Source: Rothia koreensis (GTDB lineage: Bacteria > Actinomycetota > Actinomycetes > Actinomycetales > Micrococcaceae). From it: a stretch of 35,111 bases of DNA. The stretch lies in assembly GCF_004136575.1 (NCBI RefSeq), contig NZ_NOIQ01000022.1, positions 1 to 35,111 of the forward strand, written 5' to 3'. Within the stretch, counting starts at the first letter, position 1, and each line of letters begins with the position of its first letter. Position numbers and translations under genes: made by a program. A model generated the notes under the pieces. The model had not been told where the DNA came from. It ran no database searches and saw only the letters and a program-made list of their open reading frames with translations. Of the stretch, positions 7,919-15,147 are shown in pieces.

Positions 7919-9129
7919 CGAGCGAGGCGGGCGTCCTGCGCGAGCTGTCGCTTTTCCAGCACGACGTCGTACACCCAGATCAGCACGCACAGCGCCGTCA
8001 TCACCCCGCCCGCGACGCAGACGCCGACCCAGTGCCCGGCGTTCCATGCCCACACGCCGACGGCGGATCCCACCGCGGCCCCGACGAAGTACATCGTCAT
8101 GTAGACCGAGTTCAGGCGCGCCCTGGCCTGAGGGTCCAACGTGTACACAGTGTTCATCGAGATGATGTGCACCAGTTGGACGCCGACGTCCGTGAGAACC
8201 ATGCCGACGCAGAACCACAGCACGCTGTGCCCACCCAGAACGAAGGCACCCCATCCGAGCGCCAGTGCCACGAGACCCAGCATCGTCCCGCGGCGCCCGT
8301 GGCCTCGGTCGACCATGCCGCCGGCCACGCTCGCCATGAGCGCTCCCGCCAGACCGGTGAGCCCGACCAGGCCGATGGCCGTGGGGCTCAGCCCGAAAGG
8401 CTCATCCGCGAGAAGCAACGTGGTGGTCGCGAAGATCGCGCTCATCGATGCGAAGGAAATGCCGGAAATCAGCGAGCGAGTGCGCAGCCGCGGGTGATGA
8501 AGGATCAGGCGCCCCATGGAGAGGAACAGGCCCGGGTAACTCGGTGGGTCCTCGGGGTAGGACGGCGGCAGCACCCGCCACAGCCCGATTCCCACGAGAA
8601 TCATCAGGACCGCTGCGACGTGATAGATCAGGGTCCACCCACCGATGTCCGAGAGGATCCCCGCCACCGCGCGAGCGATCAGGACGCCCGCAAGCAGTCC
8701 TGACATCACGGTCCCCACGGCTCGTCCGCCCTTGCCGGGCGCAGCCAGGATCGAGGCATAAGGGACCAGAACCTGCGCGGACACGGAGAAGAGACCCGCC
8801 ACGGCGACACCGATGAGAAAGACGCCGAAGCCGGGGGCGAAGCCGGCAATGGCCTGCCCCGCTGCGGTCAACCCGATGAGGCCGACCGTGAGCTTGCGCC
8901 TTTCGAACAGGTCACCCAGCGGCGCAAGGAAAACCAGGCCCACAGCGTAGGCCACCTGAGCGACCGTGACCGACGTGGCCGCCGTCGATGAGCTGACCCC
9001 CAGCGCCTCGGAGATTTCGTCGAGAAGGGGCTGGTTGAAGTAGTTCCCTCCCGCGCACAAGCCTGTGGCAAGGCACATCAGGAACAGTACGGAACGAGTC
9101 AGCTGGGGTGCGGGTCTGGCTGTGGTCAC
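7915..9129 (-). CDS. MFS transporter (drug/metabolite exporter type)
   Basis: Major facilitator of 404 aa with about 12 membrane helices. The N-terminal half holds the family A-motif as GDLFERRK between helices 2 and 3; the start of helix 1 reads CLATGLCAGGNYFNQPLLDEI, the NQPLL pattern of a widespread uncharacterised bacterial MFS subgroup. The inter-domain loop contains a PPSYPEDPPSYPG stretch. Family knowledge suggests efflux of small molecules; substrate unknown. The start codon is GTG and upstream ribosome-binding bases are weak, so the exact start is uncertain. Its 3' end carries the promoter of the lipoprotein gene. Confidence 0.85.
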   Translation of the reverse strand: MTTARPAPQLTRSVLFLMCLATGLCAGGNYFNQPLLDEISEALGVSSSTAATSVTVAQVAYAVGLVFLAPLGDLFERRKLTVGLIGLTAAGQAIAGFAPGFGVFLIGVAVAGLFSVSAQVLVPYASILAAPGKGGRAVGTVMSGLLAGVLIARAVAGILSDIGGWTLIYHVAAVLMILVGIGLWRVLPPSYPEDPPSYPGLFLSMGRLILHHPRLRTRSLISGISFASMSAIFATTTLLLADEPFGLSPTAIGLVGLTGLAGALMASVAGGMVDRGHGRRGTMLGLVALALGWGAFVLGGHSVLWFCVGMVLTDVGVQLVHIISMNTVYTLDPQARARLNSVYMTMYFVGAAVGSAVGVWAWNAGHWVGVCVAGGVMTALCVLIWVYDVVLEKRQLAQDARLAR

Positions 9130-9156
9130 CCCGCAAGCTTAGGCCGATCCGAAGCG

Positions 9157-10203
9157 TCAGCGGTAAACGCGGAGTGCGCCGGTGTGAACGTTCCACCCCA
9201 GAATGTATCCTCGCGAAAAGTGCTGACGAATTTCGTTTCCTCGGCGGTACTCGTTGGTCACGGGAAAACCGAATCCTCGTTCGTAGTCGGACCTGGACCA
9301 GAGGGTCCCGATCGCGCCGTATTCCTTGACCCAGTGGGCACCGGTGCGTTCGGTCCACAAGAATTTGAAGCGCTGACCGTGTTCGTTCTGGAAGATCTGG
9401 TATCGGCCGCCGGTGGCATTGCTCTCCGGGATGATCGGTCGGCCAAACACCCTCTCGCCTCCGTTGGCGCGATAGGCCTGACCGATCGCGCCGTACGGGG
9501 TGAGGGCACCCAGTCCCTCACCCCTGGCGCGACCGCCCCAGACGGAGGCCGACGCATCCGACGGCGCGCCTCCGTATTCGTATCCGTAGAGATTGACCGT
9601 TCCGAGCAGCCGCCAGGGGGCTCCCGTACGGGACAAGCGCCCGTCGGCGTAGGTCAAAGCAATGCCCACGACCCGGGCCTTGGGGTTGAGCAACGCCGCG
9701 CTGTGGGCCGGCGAGGTCTTCCACCATTCCAGCAATTGCAGCACGTCCGACTGGTAGGTCAGGGCGATGACCTCGTTGGCGTGCGAGTACCGCCCCGCTC
9801 GAGGATCCGAGAGGAAATCATTGGTGTGATAGAAGGCCTCCGCAATGACCTGATCATCGGAATGTCGTTGTTCGATCTGCGTGAGCCGGGCGGAGAACTT
9901 GACCGGGCGCAGGCCCCGAGAACCGCGGTAGGCGTTGATTCCGTCCAGCAGTCTTTGCGTGTCCTGGAGCCGTTTCTCCTGGCTGACTCGGAGAATGTCC
10001 TGCTGGGCGGCCCGCCCGGGTGGCGGGGCCTCAAGTTGGGTTCCGGCCAGGGCGACGGCGGCCAACGCGGATGCCGCCACCATACTGCGGGCCGTCGACC
10101 CGTGAATCATCTCCCCTACCATTGATCGCCGCCGTTGCGCATGACGCGGAACGTAGCGACTCCGACCTCGACGACCCGGCAGCGTGATCGCACAGAAACC
10201 CAT
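9157..10203 (-). CDS. Secreted CAP/SCP-domain protein with LGFP repeats
   Basis: Exported protein of 348 aa. A basic N-terminus (about residues 1-42) precedes a hydrophobic helix MVAASALAAVALAG, giving a long signal peptide. Residues about 75-190 form a CAP/SCP domain with conserved elements HTNDF, ANEVIAL and WWKTSPAHSAALLNP, whose His and Glu residues form the usual metal/ligand pocket. Residues about 235-345 hold LGFP-type repeats (AIGQAYRANGG...FGRPIIPE and AIGTLWSRSDYERGFGFPVTNE), modules known from actinobacterial mycolyltransferases and cell-wall proteins and thought to anchor to the wall. Start chosen at 10203 because GGAG lies six bases upstream; ATGs at 10122 and 10110 would give a conventional signal peptide. 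The upstream gap is unusually AT-rich. Confidence 0.82.
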   Translation of the reverse strand: MGFCAITLPGRRGRSRYVPRHAQRRRSMVGEMIHGSTARSMVAASALAAVALAGTQLEAPPPGRAAQQDILRVSQEKRLQDTQRLLDGINAYRGSRGLRPVKFSARLTQIEQRHSDDQVIAEAFYHTNDFLSDPRAGRYSHANEVIALTYQSDVLQLLEWWKTSPAHSAALLNPKARVVGIALTYADGRLSRTGAPWRLLGTVNLYGYEYGGAPSDASASVWGGRARGEGLGALTPYGAIGQAYRANGGERVFGRPIIPESNATGGRYQIFQNEHGQRFKFLWTERTGAHWVKEYGAIGTLWSRSDYERGFGFPVTNEYRRGNEIRQHFSRGYILGWNVHTGALRVYR

Positions 10204-10349
10204 GGACGACTCCGTTCATGAAGGAGACGAATGATCAGGACTCGGCCAGCGCAGAACTCTTTGGCCGCGCCGAAACACCACCATTTTATTCGGGAAAAGA
10301 AAGATAACCTACTAAGAATTGATATCCGATATAACAGCGAAACTATCAA
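10204..10349 (-). promoter_or_regulatory. AT-rich gap holding the CAP-LGFP promoter region
   Basis: Roughly two thirds A/T over 10283-10356, in strong contrast with the rest of the window. On the minus strand TTGATA (10344-10349) with GATATC 17 bases on is a possible promoter, and further AT-rich hexamers lie downstream, so the start point is uncertain. The related strings GATATC and CGATAT lie side by side at 10321-10332. The AT-richness fits a xenogeneic-silencing target or an acquired promoter. Confidence 0.4.
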
Positions 10350-11069
10350 TTAATGGTTTGTATCGATGTTTTCCTGCCCCAAAAGCGTGACACCGTCGGG
10401 CCACGTGGTGGCCTCGCCGGTGTCGCCAGCCAGCCGACCCGCGATCCATACATCGAGAAGGCGCCCGTTCACCGTGGACAACGCCCTGCGGGAGAGGCCT
10501 TCGTAGGAGAATCCCAACCGTTGCGCCAGACCGGCCGAGGCCTCATTGCCGACCATGGCCCGCCACTCGATGCGGCTGAGCCCGAGACCGGAAGGCAAAT
10601 CCTTGGGGTCCGACTCTTTCGGCTCGCGGAACGCGAAGTCCAGCACCAGGCGGCAGGCCTCCGCCGTGTACCCCCTTCCCCGGGCGCCTCGAGCGGTCCA
10701 CACACCCATGCTGGCAATCCGCCCGCTGGTCATGGAGAGGCTCACGACGCCGGCGAAGAGCCCGACGTTCTCGTCACCCGGAACCTGGTCGGCCGCGTCG
10801 CGAGGAACCTGAATCAGCGTCCCCTCATTCGGGTGCTCGGCCTCGTCCCTGATGTGGAACGCCCACACCAACTCGTGGCCGGATTTCCACCCCGGGGCGA
10901 CGACGCCCTCGATGTATTCCAGCGCGTCATCCTCCTCGTACGGGTACGGGATCGAACCGGTCCAGCGCGGAATCTGCGGATCCTGGCACGCATCGACGAT
11001 CGCGGCGACGTCGTTGGCGCACGGCGCATCAAGGGCCAGGCGGTTCGACCAGAGGCTGACATTTCGCAT
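10350..11069 (-). CDS. GNAT-family N-acetyltransferase (RimJ/RimL type)
   Basis: Acetyl-CoA-dependent acetyltransferase of 239 aa. It begins with the RimJ/RimL-like pattern WSNRLALDAPCANDVAAIVDAC, has the acetyl-CoA pyrophosphate-binding loop ARGARGRGYTAEACRLVLDFAF (about residues 128-149) and the late motif NEASAGLAQRLGFSYEG. Such enzymes acetylate protein N-termini or small amines; the substrate here cannot be told. Both flanking genes are on the same strand. The Shine-Dalgarno is weak. The stop lies inside the AT-rich boundary. Confidence 0.85.
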   Translation of the reverse strand: MRNVSLWSNRLALDAPCANDVAAIVDACQDPQIPRWTGSIPYPYEEDDALEYIEGVVAPGWKSGHELVWAFHIRDEAEHPNEGTLIQVPRDAADQVPGDENVGLFAGVVSLSMTSGRIASMGVWTARGARGRGYTAEACRLVLDFAFREPKESDPKDLPSGLGLSRIEWRAMVGNEASAGLAQRLGFSYEGLSRRALSTVNGRLLDVWIAGRLAGDTGEATTWPDGVTLLGQENIDTNH

Positions 11070-11119
11070 GAGCTCAGTTTAGGCCGTCTCGCCCCCTGCC
11101 CTCCCGCATGCAGAGAAAT

Positions 11120-11151
11120 GGCGACGGCCCCGCCGAAGCGGGGCCGTCGCC
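11120..11151 (-). terminator. Intrinsic terminator of amino-acid permease 1
   Basis: A perfect 14-base-pair stem (11120-11133 with 11138-11151) and a four-base loop. On the minus strand it is followed by ATTTCTCT. It lies 45 bases past the permease stop and separates it from the acetyltransferase gene. Confidence 0.85.
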
Positions 11152-11195
11152 GGAACCGGTCCGGCATATCACCGAACCTTGCGCAGACCAGGACG

Positions 11196-12716
11196 TTACG
11201 ACTTGCGATGCCCGCCGGCTGCCGGTCGGTTGGCGACCACCGGGTGCAATCCGGTGACGCCCTCCCGCTCGGCGGCAATCTCCAAGACCCGACCACGCAC
11301 GGCGAACCATCCGATGATCAGGGCCGGAATCACGATGACCATGGAGGCCAGGGTGAATGTGCCCACCGGGTAGTCGAGGGCGATCAGCACCACAACACCC
11401 GCCATGAAGAGGAGCACGAGCCAGTTGGCGTAGGGTGCCAGCGGAGCCCGGTAATGCGGCCGCTGGTACAGCCCCTTCTTCGTCAGGGAAACGAACTTCA
11501 TGTGGCAGATCGTGATGGTCAGCCATGCGCTCATGATGCCGATCGACGCGAAGTTCAGCACGATTTCGAAGGCGCTCTCCGGAACAAAGTAGTTCAGCAC
11601 CACACCCAGCAGCGCGACGACGGCGGTGAGGCAAATGCCGCCGTAGGGGACGCCGGAGCGGGTGAGATTCTGGGCGAATTTGGGCGCGGATCCGGCCATC
11701 GCCATCGAGTGCATGATGCGTCCCGTGGAGTACAGGCCCGCGTTGAGCGATGAGAGCGCCGCGGTGATCACCACGAGCTGCATGATCGGACCGGCGGCGT
11801 CGACCCCGATCGAGGAGAAGAACGTGACGAACGGGCTCTCCGTCTCGCTGAACGCGGTGTACGGGAGCAGGAGGCAGAGGAGCAGAACGGAACCGACGTA
11901 GAACACGGCGATACGCAGAATGACCGTGTTGATCGCTTTGGGGATGATCTTTTCCGCGTTCTTGGTCTCGCCCGACGTCGTGCCGACGAGCTCGATGCCG
12001 GCGTAGGCGAAGACCACGCCCTGAGTGATGATCAGAGCCGGCATCAGACCGTTGGGGAAGATCCCGCCGTTGCCGGACATGAGGTGGAACCCGGTGGGCT
12101 GGCCATTCGGGGTCCCGAAGATCACGAACACGATGCCGAGGGCGAGGAAGACGAGCAGGGCGATGACCTTGATCAGCGAGAACCAGAACTCCATTTCGCC
12201 GAAGACCTTGACCGAAATCAGGTTCATCACGACGACGATCACGACCACCAGGAAGGCGATGACCCATTGCGGGATCGCGGCGAAGACGTCGAAGTACTGC
12301 CCGAACCAGCGCACGTAGATCGCGATCGCGGTCGCATCCACGACCGCCGTGGTCGCCCAGAAGAGCCAATACATCCACCCCGAGAAGTACGCGGCCTTCT
12401 CGCCGAAGAACTCGCGGGAGTAGGAGACGAAGGAGCCGGACGACGGCCGGTGGACCACGAGCTCGCCGAGGCAACGGAGAATGAGATAGCCCATGAAACC
12501 GCAGACGGCATAAACGAGGAAGAGCGAGGGTCCGGCGGAGGCCAAGCGTCCACCTGCCCCCAGGAAGAGGCCGGTGCCGATGGCACCGCCGACGGCGATC
12601 ATTTGGAGTTGGCGGGGGCCGAGCCCTTTGTGGAAACCCGCCTGTTCATCATTGAATGTCTGTTCGGTGCCGTGGCTCTGGGGCTCGGCACCGGACCGCG
12701 AAGCTTTGGACGACAT
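11196..12716 (-). CDS. Amino-acid permease 1 (AAT family, L-asparagine permease-like)
   Basis: Proton-coupled amino-acid importer of the APC superfamily, 506 aa, about 12 membrane helices. It has the hallmark N-terminal motif LQMIAVGGAIGTGLFLGAGG, the helix-3 region GSFVSYSREFFGEKAAYFSGWMYW, and YAGIELVGTTSGET in the middle. The overall sequence is closest, from memory, to AnsP-type asparagine permeases, but lysine, GABA or aromatic permeases share this fold. It is one of four paralogues on this strand. C-terminus is short (PAAGGHRKS), lacking the acidic tails of the others. ATG at 12716 with AAGG upstream. Two GlnR-like boxes precede it and a terminator follows it, so it is probably a single-gene unit under nitrogen control (inference). 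Confidence 0.88.
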   Translation of the reverse strand: MSSKASRSGAEPQSHGTEQTFNDEQAGFHKGLGPRQLQMIAVGGAIGTGLFLGAGGRLASAGPSLFLVYAVCGFMGYLILRCLGELVVHRPSSGSFVSYSREFFGEKAAYFSGWMYWLFWATTAVVDATAIAIYVRWFGQYFDVFAAIPQWVIAFLVVVIVVVMNLISVKVFGEMEFWFSLIKVIALLVFLALGIVFVIFGTPNGQPTGFHLMSGNGGIFPNGLMPALIITQGVVFAYAGIELVGTTSGETKNAEKIIPKAINTVILRIAVFYVGSVLLLCLLLPYTAFSETESPFVTFFSSIGVDAAGPIMQLVVITAALSSLNAGLYSTGRIMHSMAMAGSAPKFAQNLTRSGVPYGGICLTAVVALLGVVLNYFVPESAFEIVLNFASIGIMSAWLTITICHMKFVSLTKKGLYQRPHYRAPLAPYANWLVLLFMAGVVVLIALDYPVGTFTLASMVIVIPALIIGWFAVRGRVLEIAAEREGVTGLHPVVANRPAAGGHRKS

Positions 12717-12755
12717 GGGTCAATACCTTCTCTTGGGAAACCTCGAAGGGTGTGA

Positions 12756-12796
12756 GTGACCGAAACGTTACCGCTCCGGTGTGACGAATATGTTAC
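12756..12796. promoter_or_regulatory. Two GlnR-like boxes upstream of permease 1
   Basis: GTGAC-N6-GTTAC occurs twice, at 12756-12771 and 12781-12796, exactly 25 bases apart. Each fits the AC-N9-AC / GTnAC-N6 pattern described for actinobacterial GlnR sites. They lie 40-80 bases upstream of the permease start, where an activator or repressor would act. Confidence 0.5.
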
Positions 12797-12806
12797 CCAC
12801 AAAGAA

Positions 12807-12850
12807 GAGGGACCGTGGTGCACACCACACGGTGTGCGACACGGTCCCTC
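12807..12850 (-). terminator. Two-tier intrinsic terminator of the ornithine cyclodeaminase gene
   Basis: Outer arms GAGGGACCGTG (12807-12817) and its complement (12840-12850) pair perfectly. GCACACC and GGTGTGC pair inside around an ACAC loop. On the minus strand TTCTTT follows. It lies 23 bases past the stop codon. Confidence 0.85.
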
Positions 12851-12872
12851 CCTCGACGAGGTCGTCCGACGA

Positions 12873-13901
12873 TCAGCCCACGGGCTTCATCGCGTTGACC
12901 AAGGAGAACAGGTCCTTGGGGTCGTCGGGATCCGCCACGAGGTCCACGTAGCTCTGCAGCTCGGAGCCCGCGGTCGCGTCCCTGACGCATCGCAGGGCGG
13001 AGAAATCGTTGATCGCGAACCCGACGGAGTCGAAGATCGTGATGTCCTCGGCGGAGGTGCGCCCCTCCGCCTCACCGTTGAGGACCTGCCAGAACTCCGT
13101 GACGGGGAAGTCCGGGTCCATTTGCTGGATCTCGCCCTCGACCCGGGTCTGCGGGGTGAACTCCACGAACACGTTTCCGCGATCGAGGATTTCGGCCTCC
13201 AACTCGGTCTTGCCGGGGCAGTCGCCGCCCACGGCGTTCAGGTGAACGCCCGGCCGGACGTGGCGGTTCGCGAGGATCGTGTTCTGTGCCTTGTCCGCGG
13301 TACAGGTGGTGATGATGTCGGCGTCGGCCACCGCATCGTCGACCGTATCGGCCACCGTGACGCGGAATCCGAGGGGCTCGAGGTTCCGCTGAAGCTTTTC
13401 GACGGCCTTGGGGTCGATGTCGTAAACCGTCAGGTCCTCGATGCCCAGGGCGGCGCGGAACCCGAGGGACTGGAACTCGGACTGCGAACCCGCGCCGATG
13501 AGGGCCATGCGCTTCGAGTCCGGCCGGGCCAGCTTGCGCGCGGTCATGCCCGACGTCGCGGCCGTCCTCAATGCCGTCAACAAGGTCATCTCGGCGAGGA
13601 ACGTCGGGTAGCCGTTGTCGACGTCGGCCAGCACGCCGAAGGCCGTCACGGTCTGGAACCCGCGCGCGGGGTTGGACGGATGCCCGTTGACGTACTTGAA
13701 GGAGTACTCCTCGCCGTCCGATGTCGGCATGAGCTCGATGACGCCGAACGGAGTGTGGCTGGCCACCCGTGGGGTCTTGTCGAACTTGGCCCACCGGCTG
13801 AAGTCGCGCTCGAGGTAATCCATCATCTTCCCGATGATGTTTTCCACTCCATCGCGCTGGATCCAGCGCGCCATGTTCTGGACATCGACGAATTGCGTCA
13901 C
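12873..13901 (-). CDS. Ornithine cyclodeaminase family protein
   Basis: NAD-dependent enzyme of the ornithine cyclodeaminase/mu-crystallin family, 342 aa. In the named enzyme ornithine becomes proline and ammonia; relatives act on lysine, alanine or opines. The Rossmann motif ALIGAGSQSEF is near residue 145, preceded by the family substrate loop (MTLLTALRTAATSGMTARKLA). The region DIITTCTADKAQNTIL and NAVGGDCPGKTELE are also family blocks. GTG at 13901 is chosen because GGGAGG lies just upstream and the family N-terminus begins there; the frame opens 32 codons earlier inside the promoter. A divergent Lrp/AsnC gene lies 136 bases away, the usual layout for a locally regulated amino-acid catabolic gene. 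Its presence among amino-acid permeases fits nitrogen scavenging. Confidence 0.88.
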   Translation of the reverse strand: MTQFVDVQNMARWIQRDGVENIIGKMMDYLERDFSRWAKFDKTPRVASHTPFGVIELMPTSDGEEYSFKYVNGHPSNPARGFQTVTAFGVLADVDNGYPTFLAEMTLLTALRTAATSGMTARKLARPDSKRMALIGAGSQSEFQSLGFRAALGIEDLTVYDIDPKAVEKLQRNLEPLGFRVTVADTVDDAVADADIITTCTADKAQNTILANRHVRPGVHLNAVGGDCPGKTELEAEILDRGNVFVEFTPQTRVEGEIQQMDPDFPVTEFWQVLNGEAEGRTSAEDITIFDSVGFAINDFSALRCVRDATAGSELQSYVDLVADPDDPKDLFSLVNAMKPVG

Positions 13902-13941
13902 GGCAATCCTCCCTCTCAAAGTGACTCGTGTTTCTAACGAC

Positions 13942-13958
13942 AGTGTAATATGCACACT
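13942..13958. promoter_or_regulatory. Likely Lrp/AsnC operator between divergent genes
   Basis: AGTGT-AATATGC-ACACT is a 17-base dyad with an AT-rich centre, the form typical of Lrp/AsnC sites. It overlaps the probable promoter of the ornithine cyclodeaminase gene (AT-rich -10 around CATATT on the minus strand). Confidence 0.5.
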
Positions 13959-14037
13959 CTTTGACCGAAACGGACAATCAAGCAACAAATTTCGCACTGT
14001 ATGAGCAGATTATGATCCATGAGTTAGCATTTTGATC

Positions 14038-14469
14038 ATGGCAAAGACTTCAGATCTGGATCGACGACTCATTGCGGCGCTGCGCAAGGACGGCCGCGCC
14101 TCCATCGCCGCCCTGTCCGAAGAGCTCGGCGTCTCCCGAGCCACCGTCACCAAACGCATCGACTCCCTCACGGCCCGCGGCATCATCGTGGGTTTCAGCG
14201 TACGGGTCAGGGACTACGCCGAAGCCTCGCAGGTCCGCGCGATCTCTCTCATCGAGGTCGAGGGGCGGACCACCGATCACGTCATCAATGAGCTGAGGGG
14301 GCTGCCCGAAATCCTCGCGCTCCACACGACCAACGGCGGCTGGGACCTCGTCGCCGAGATGCAGTGCGTCGATCTCCAGGACTTCGACGCCGTGCTCAAA
14401 TCCATTCGAGGAATCTCCGGCGTGGTCAACAGCGAGACGAGCCTCCTGCTGAGCTCCGTGGTCAGATAG
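14038..14469 (+). CDS. Lrp/AsnC-family transcriptional regulator
   Basis: Small feast/famine regulator of 143 aa. Residues 1-60 carry the winged helix-turn-helix (DLDRRLIAALRKDGRASIAALSEELGVSRATVTKRIDSLTARGII) and residues 65-140 the RAM ligand-binding domain, with the effector-pocket region HTTNGGWDLVAEMQC. The ATG at 14038 is preferred over the TTG two codons earlier. No good Shine-Dalgarno is seen, so the mRNA may be leaderless. It is divergent from the ornithine cyclodeaminase gene and probably controls it in response to ornithine, arginine or another amino acid; the ligand is not predictable from sequence. Confidence 0.9.
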   Translation: MAKTSDLDRRLIAALRKDGRASIAALSEELGVSRATVTKRIDSLTARGIIVGFSVRVRDYAEASQVRAISLIEVEGRTTDHVINELRGLPEILALHTTNGGWDLVAEMQCVDLQDFDAVLKSIRGISGVVNSETSLLLSSVVR

Positions 14470-14545
14470 GCACGCAGAGCTCCACCAGGACCCATCGACT
14501 CGAGCGTCGGCACCGCCCCGAACCCACAAGGACTTGCGGTTTTGT

Positions 14546-14568
14546 AAGTAGTTAGTAACTGGTAACTT
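14546..14568. promoter_or_regulatory. TetR operator dyad
   Basis: A 23-base dyad of form AAGT-N4-AGT-W-ACT-N4-ACTT, centred at 14557, ends 6 bases before the preferred TetR start. TTGCGG (14534-14539) with TAACTG (14556-14561) is a possible promoter overlapped by it, so binding should repress the TetR-MFS pair. Confidence 0.55.
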
Positions 14569-14574
14569 GTGGGC

Positions 14575-15147
14575 ATGGGCGAAAGAATGAGCCGCTCGGA
14601 GCGACGAGCGCAGATAGCGGAGATTGCGGCCGAGGAGTTTGCAGCTCACGGCCTTCACGGCGCCTCGACGGAGGCCATCGCGAAGAAGGCCGGAATCTCC
14701 CAGGCGTACGTGTTTCGCATCTTCGGGACGAAGAAAGCGCTGTTTCTCGAGCTGATCCAAGAAGCCTTCGGGCGAGTCACGGAAGGCATGCAGAGGTCCG
14801 CCGGAGACGACACGGGCCTCACGGCTTTGTCCGAGATGGGACAGCAGTACTACGACTCGCTCGCCGACCGCACGAACCTGCTGCTCCAGCTCCAGGGGCT
14901 GGCGGCCTGCGGGGACCCCGAGATCCAGGAGGCGGTGCGGAACAGCTTCGCGGACATGTGGACCGCAGTTGCTGGGACCACTGGCTTGGACCCGGTCACG
15001 GTCAAGACATTCCTCGCCTATGGCATGCTGCTGAACTCCGGCGCGGCCATGGACGTCGAGGCACTCGACGAGGAATGGGCCGAGGGCGTTCGGACACGAA
15101 TCCGCCCGGACCTGTTCCGCCACATCAGCGGGGAGACGAATCAGTGA
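14575..15147 (+). CDS. TetR-family repressor of the adjacent MFS gene
   Basis: TetR/AcrR-type regulator of about 190 aa. The helix-turn-helix is in residues 7-52 (RRAQIAEIAAEEFAAHGLHGASTEAIAKKAGISQAYVFRIFGTKKALF), followed by an all-helical ligand and dimer domain (TetR_C type). Its TGA overlaps the GTG start of the MFS gene (GTGA), so the two are one translationally coupled unit. The start could be ATG 14575, ATG 14587 or GTG 14569; none has a strong ribosome site, and a leaderless message is possible. The dyad just upstream supports autoregulation. Likely role is inducible control of the exporter by its substrate. Confidence 0.88.
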   Translation: MGERMSRSERRAQIAEIAAEEFAAHGLHGASTEAIAKKAGISQAYVFRIFGTKKALFLELIQEAFGRVTEGMQRSAGDDTGLTALSEMGQQYYDSLADRTNLLLQLQGLAACGDPEIQEAVRNSFADMWTAVAGTTGLDPVTVKTFLAYGMLLNSGAAMDVEALDEEWAEGVRTRIRPDLFRHISGETNQ

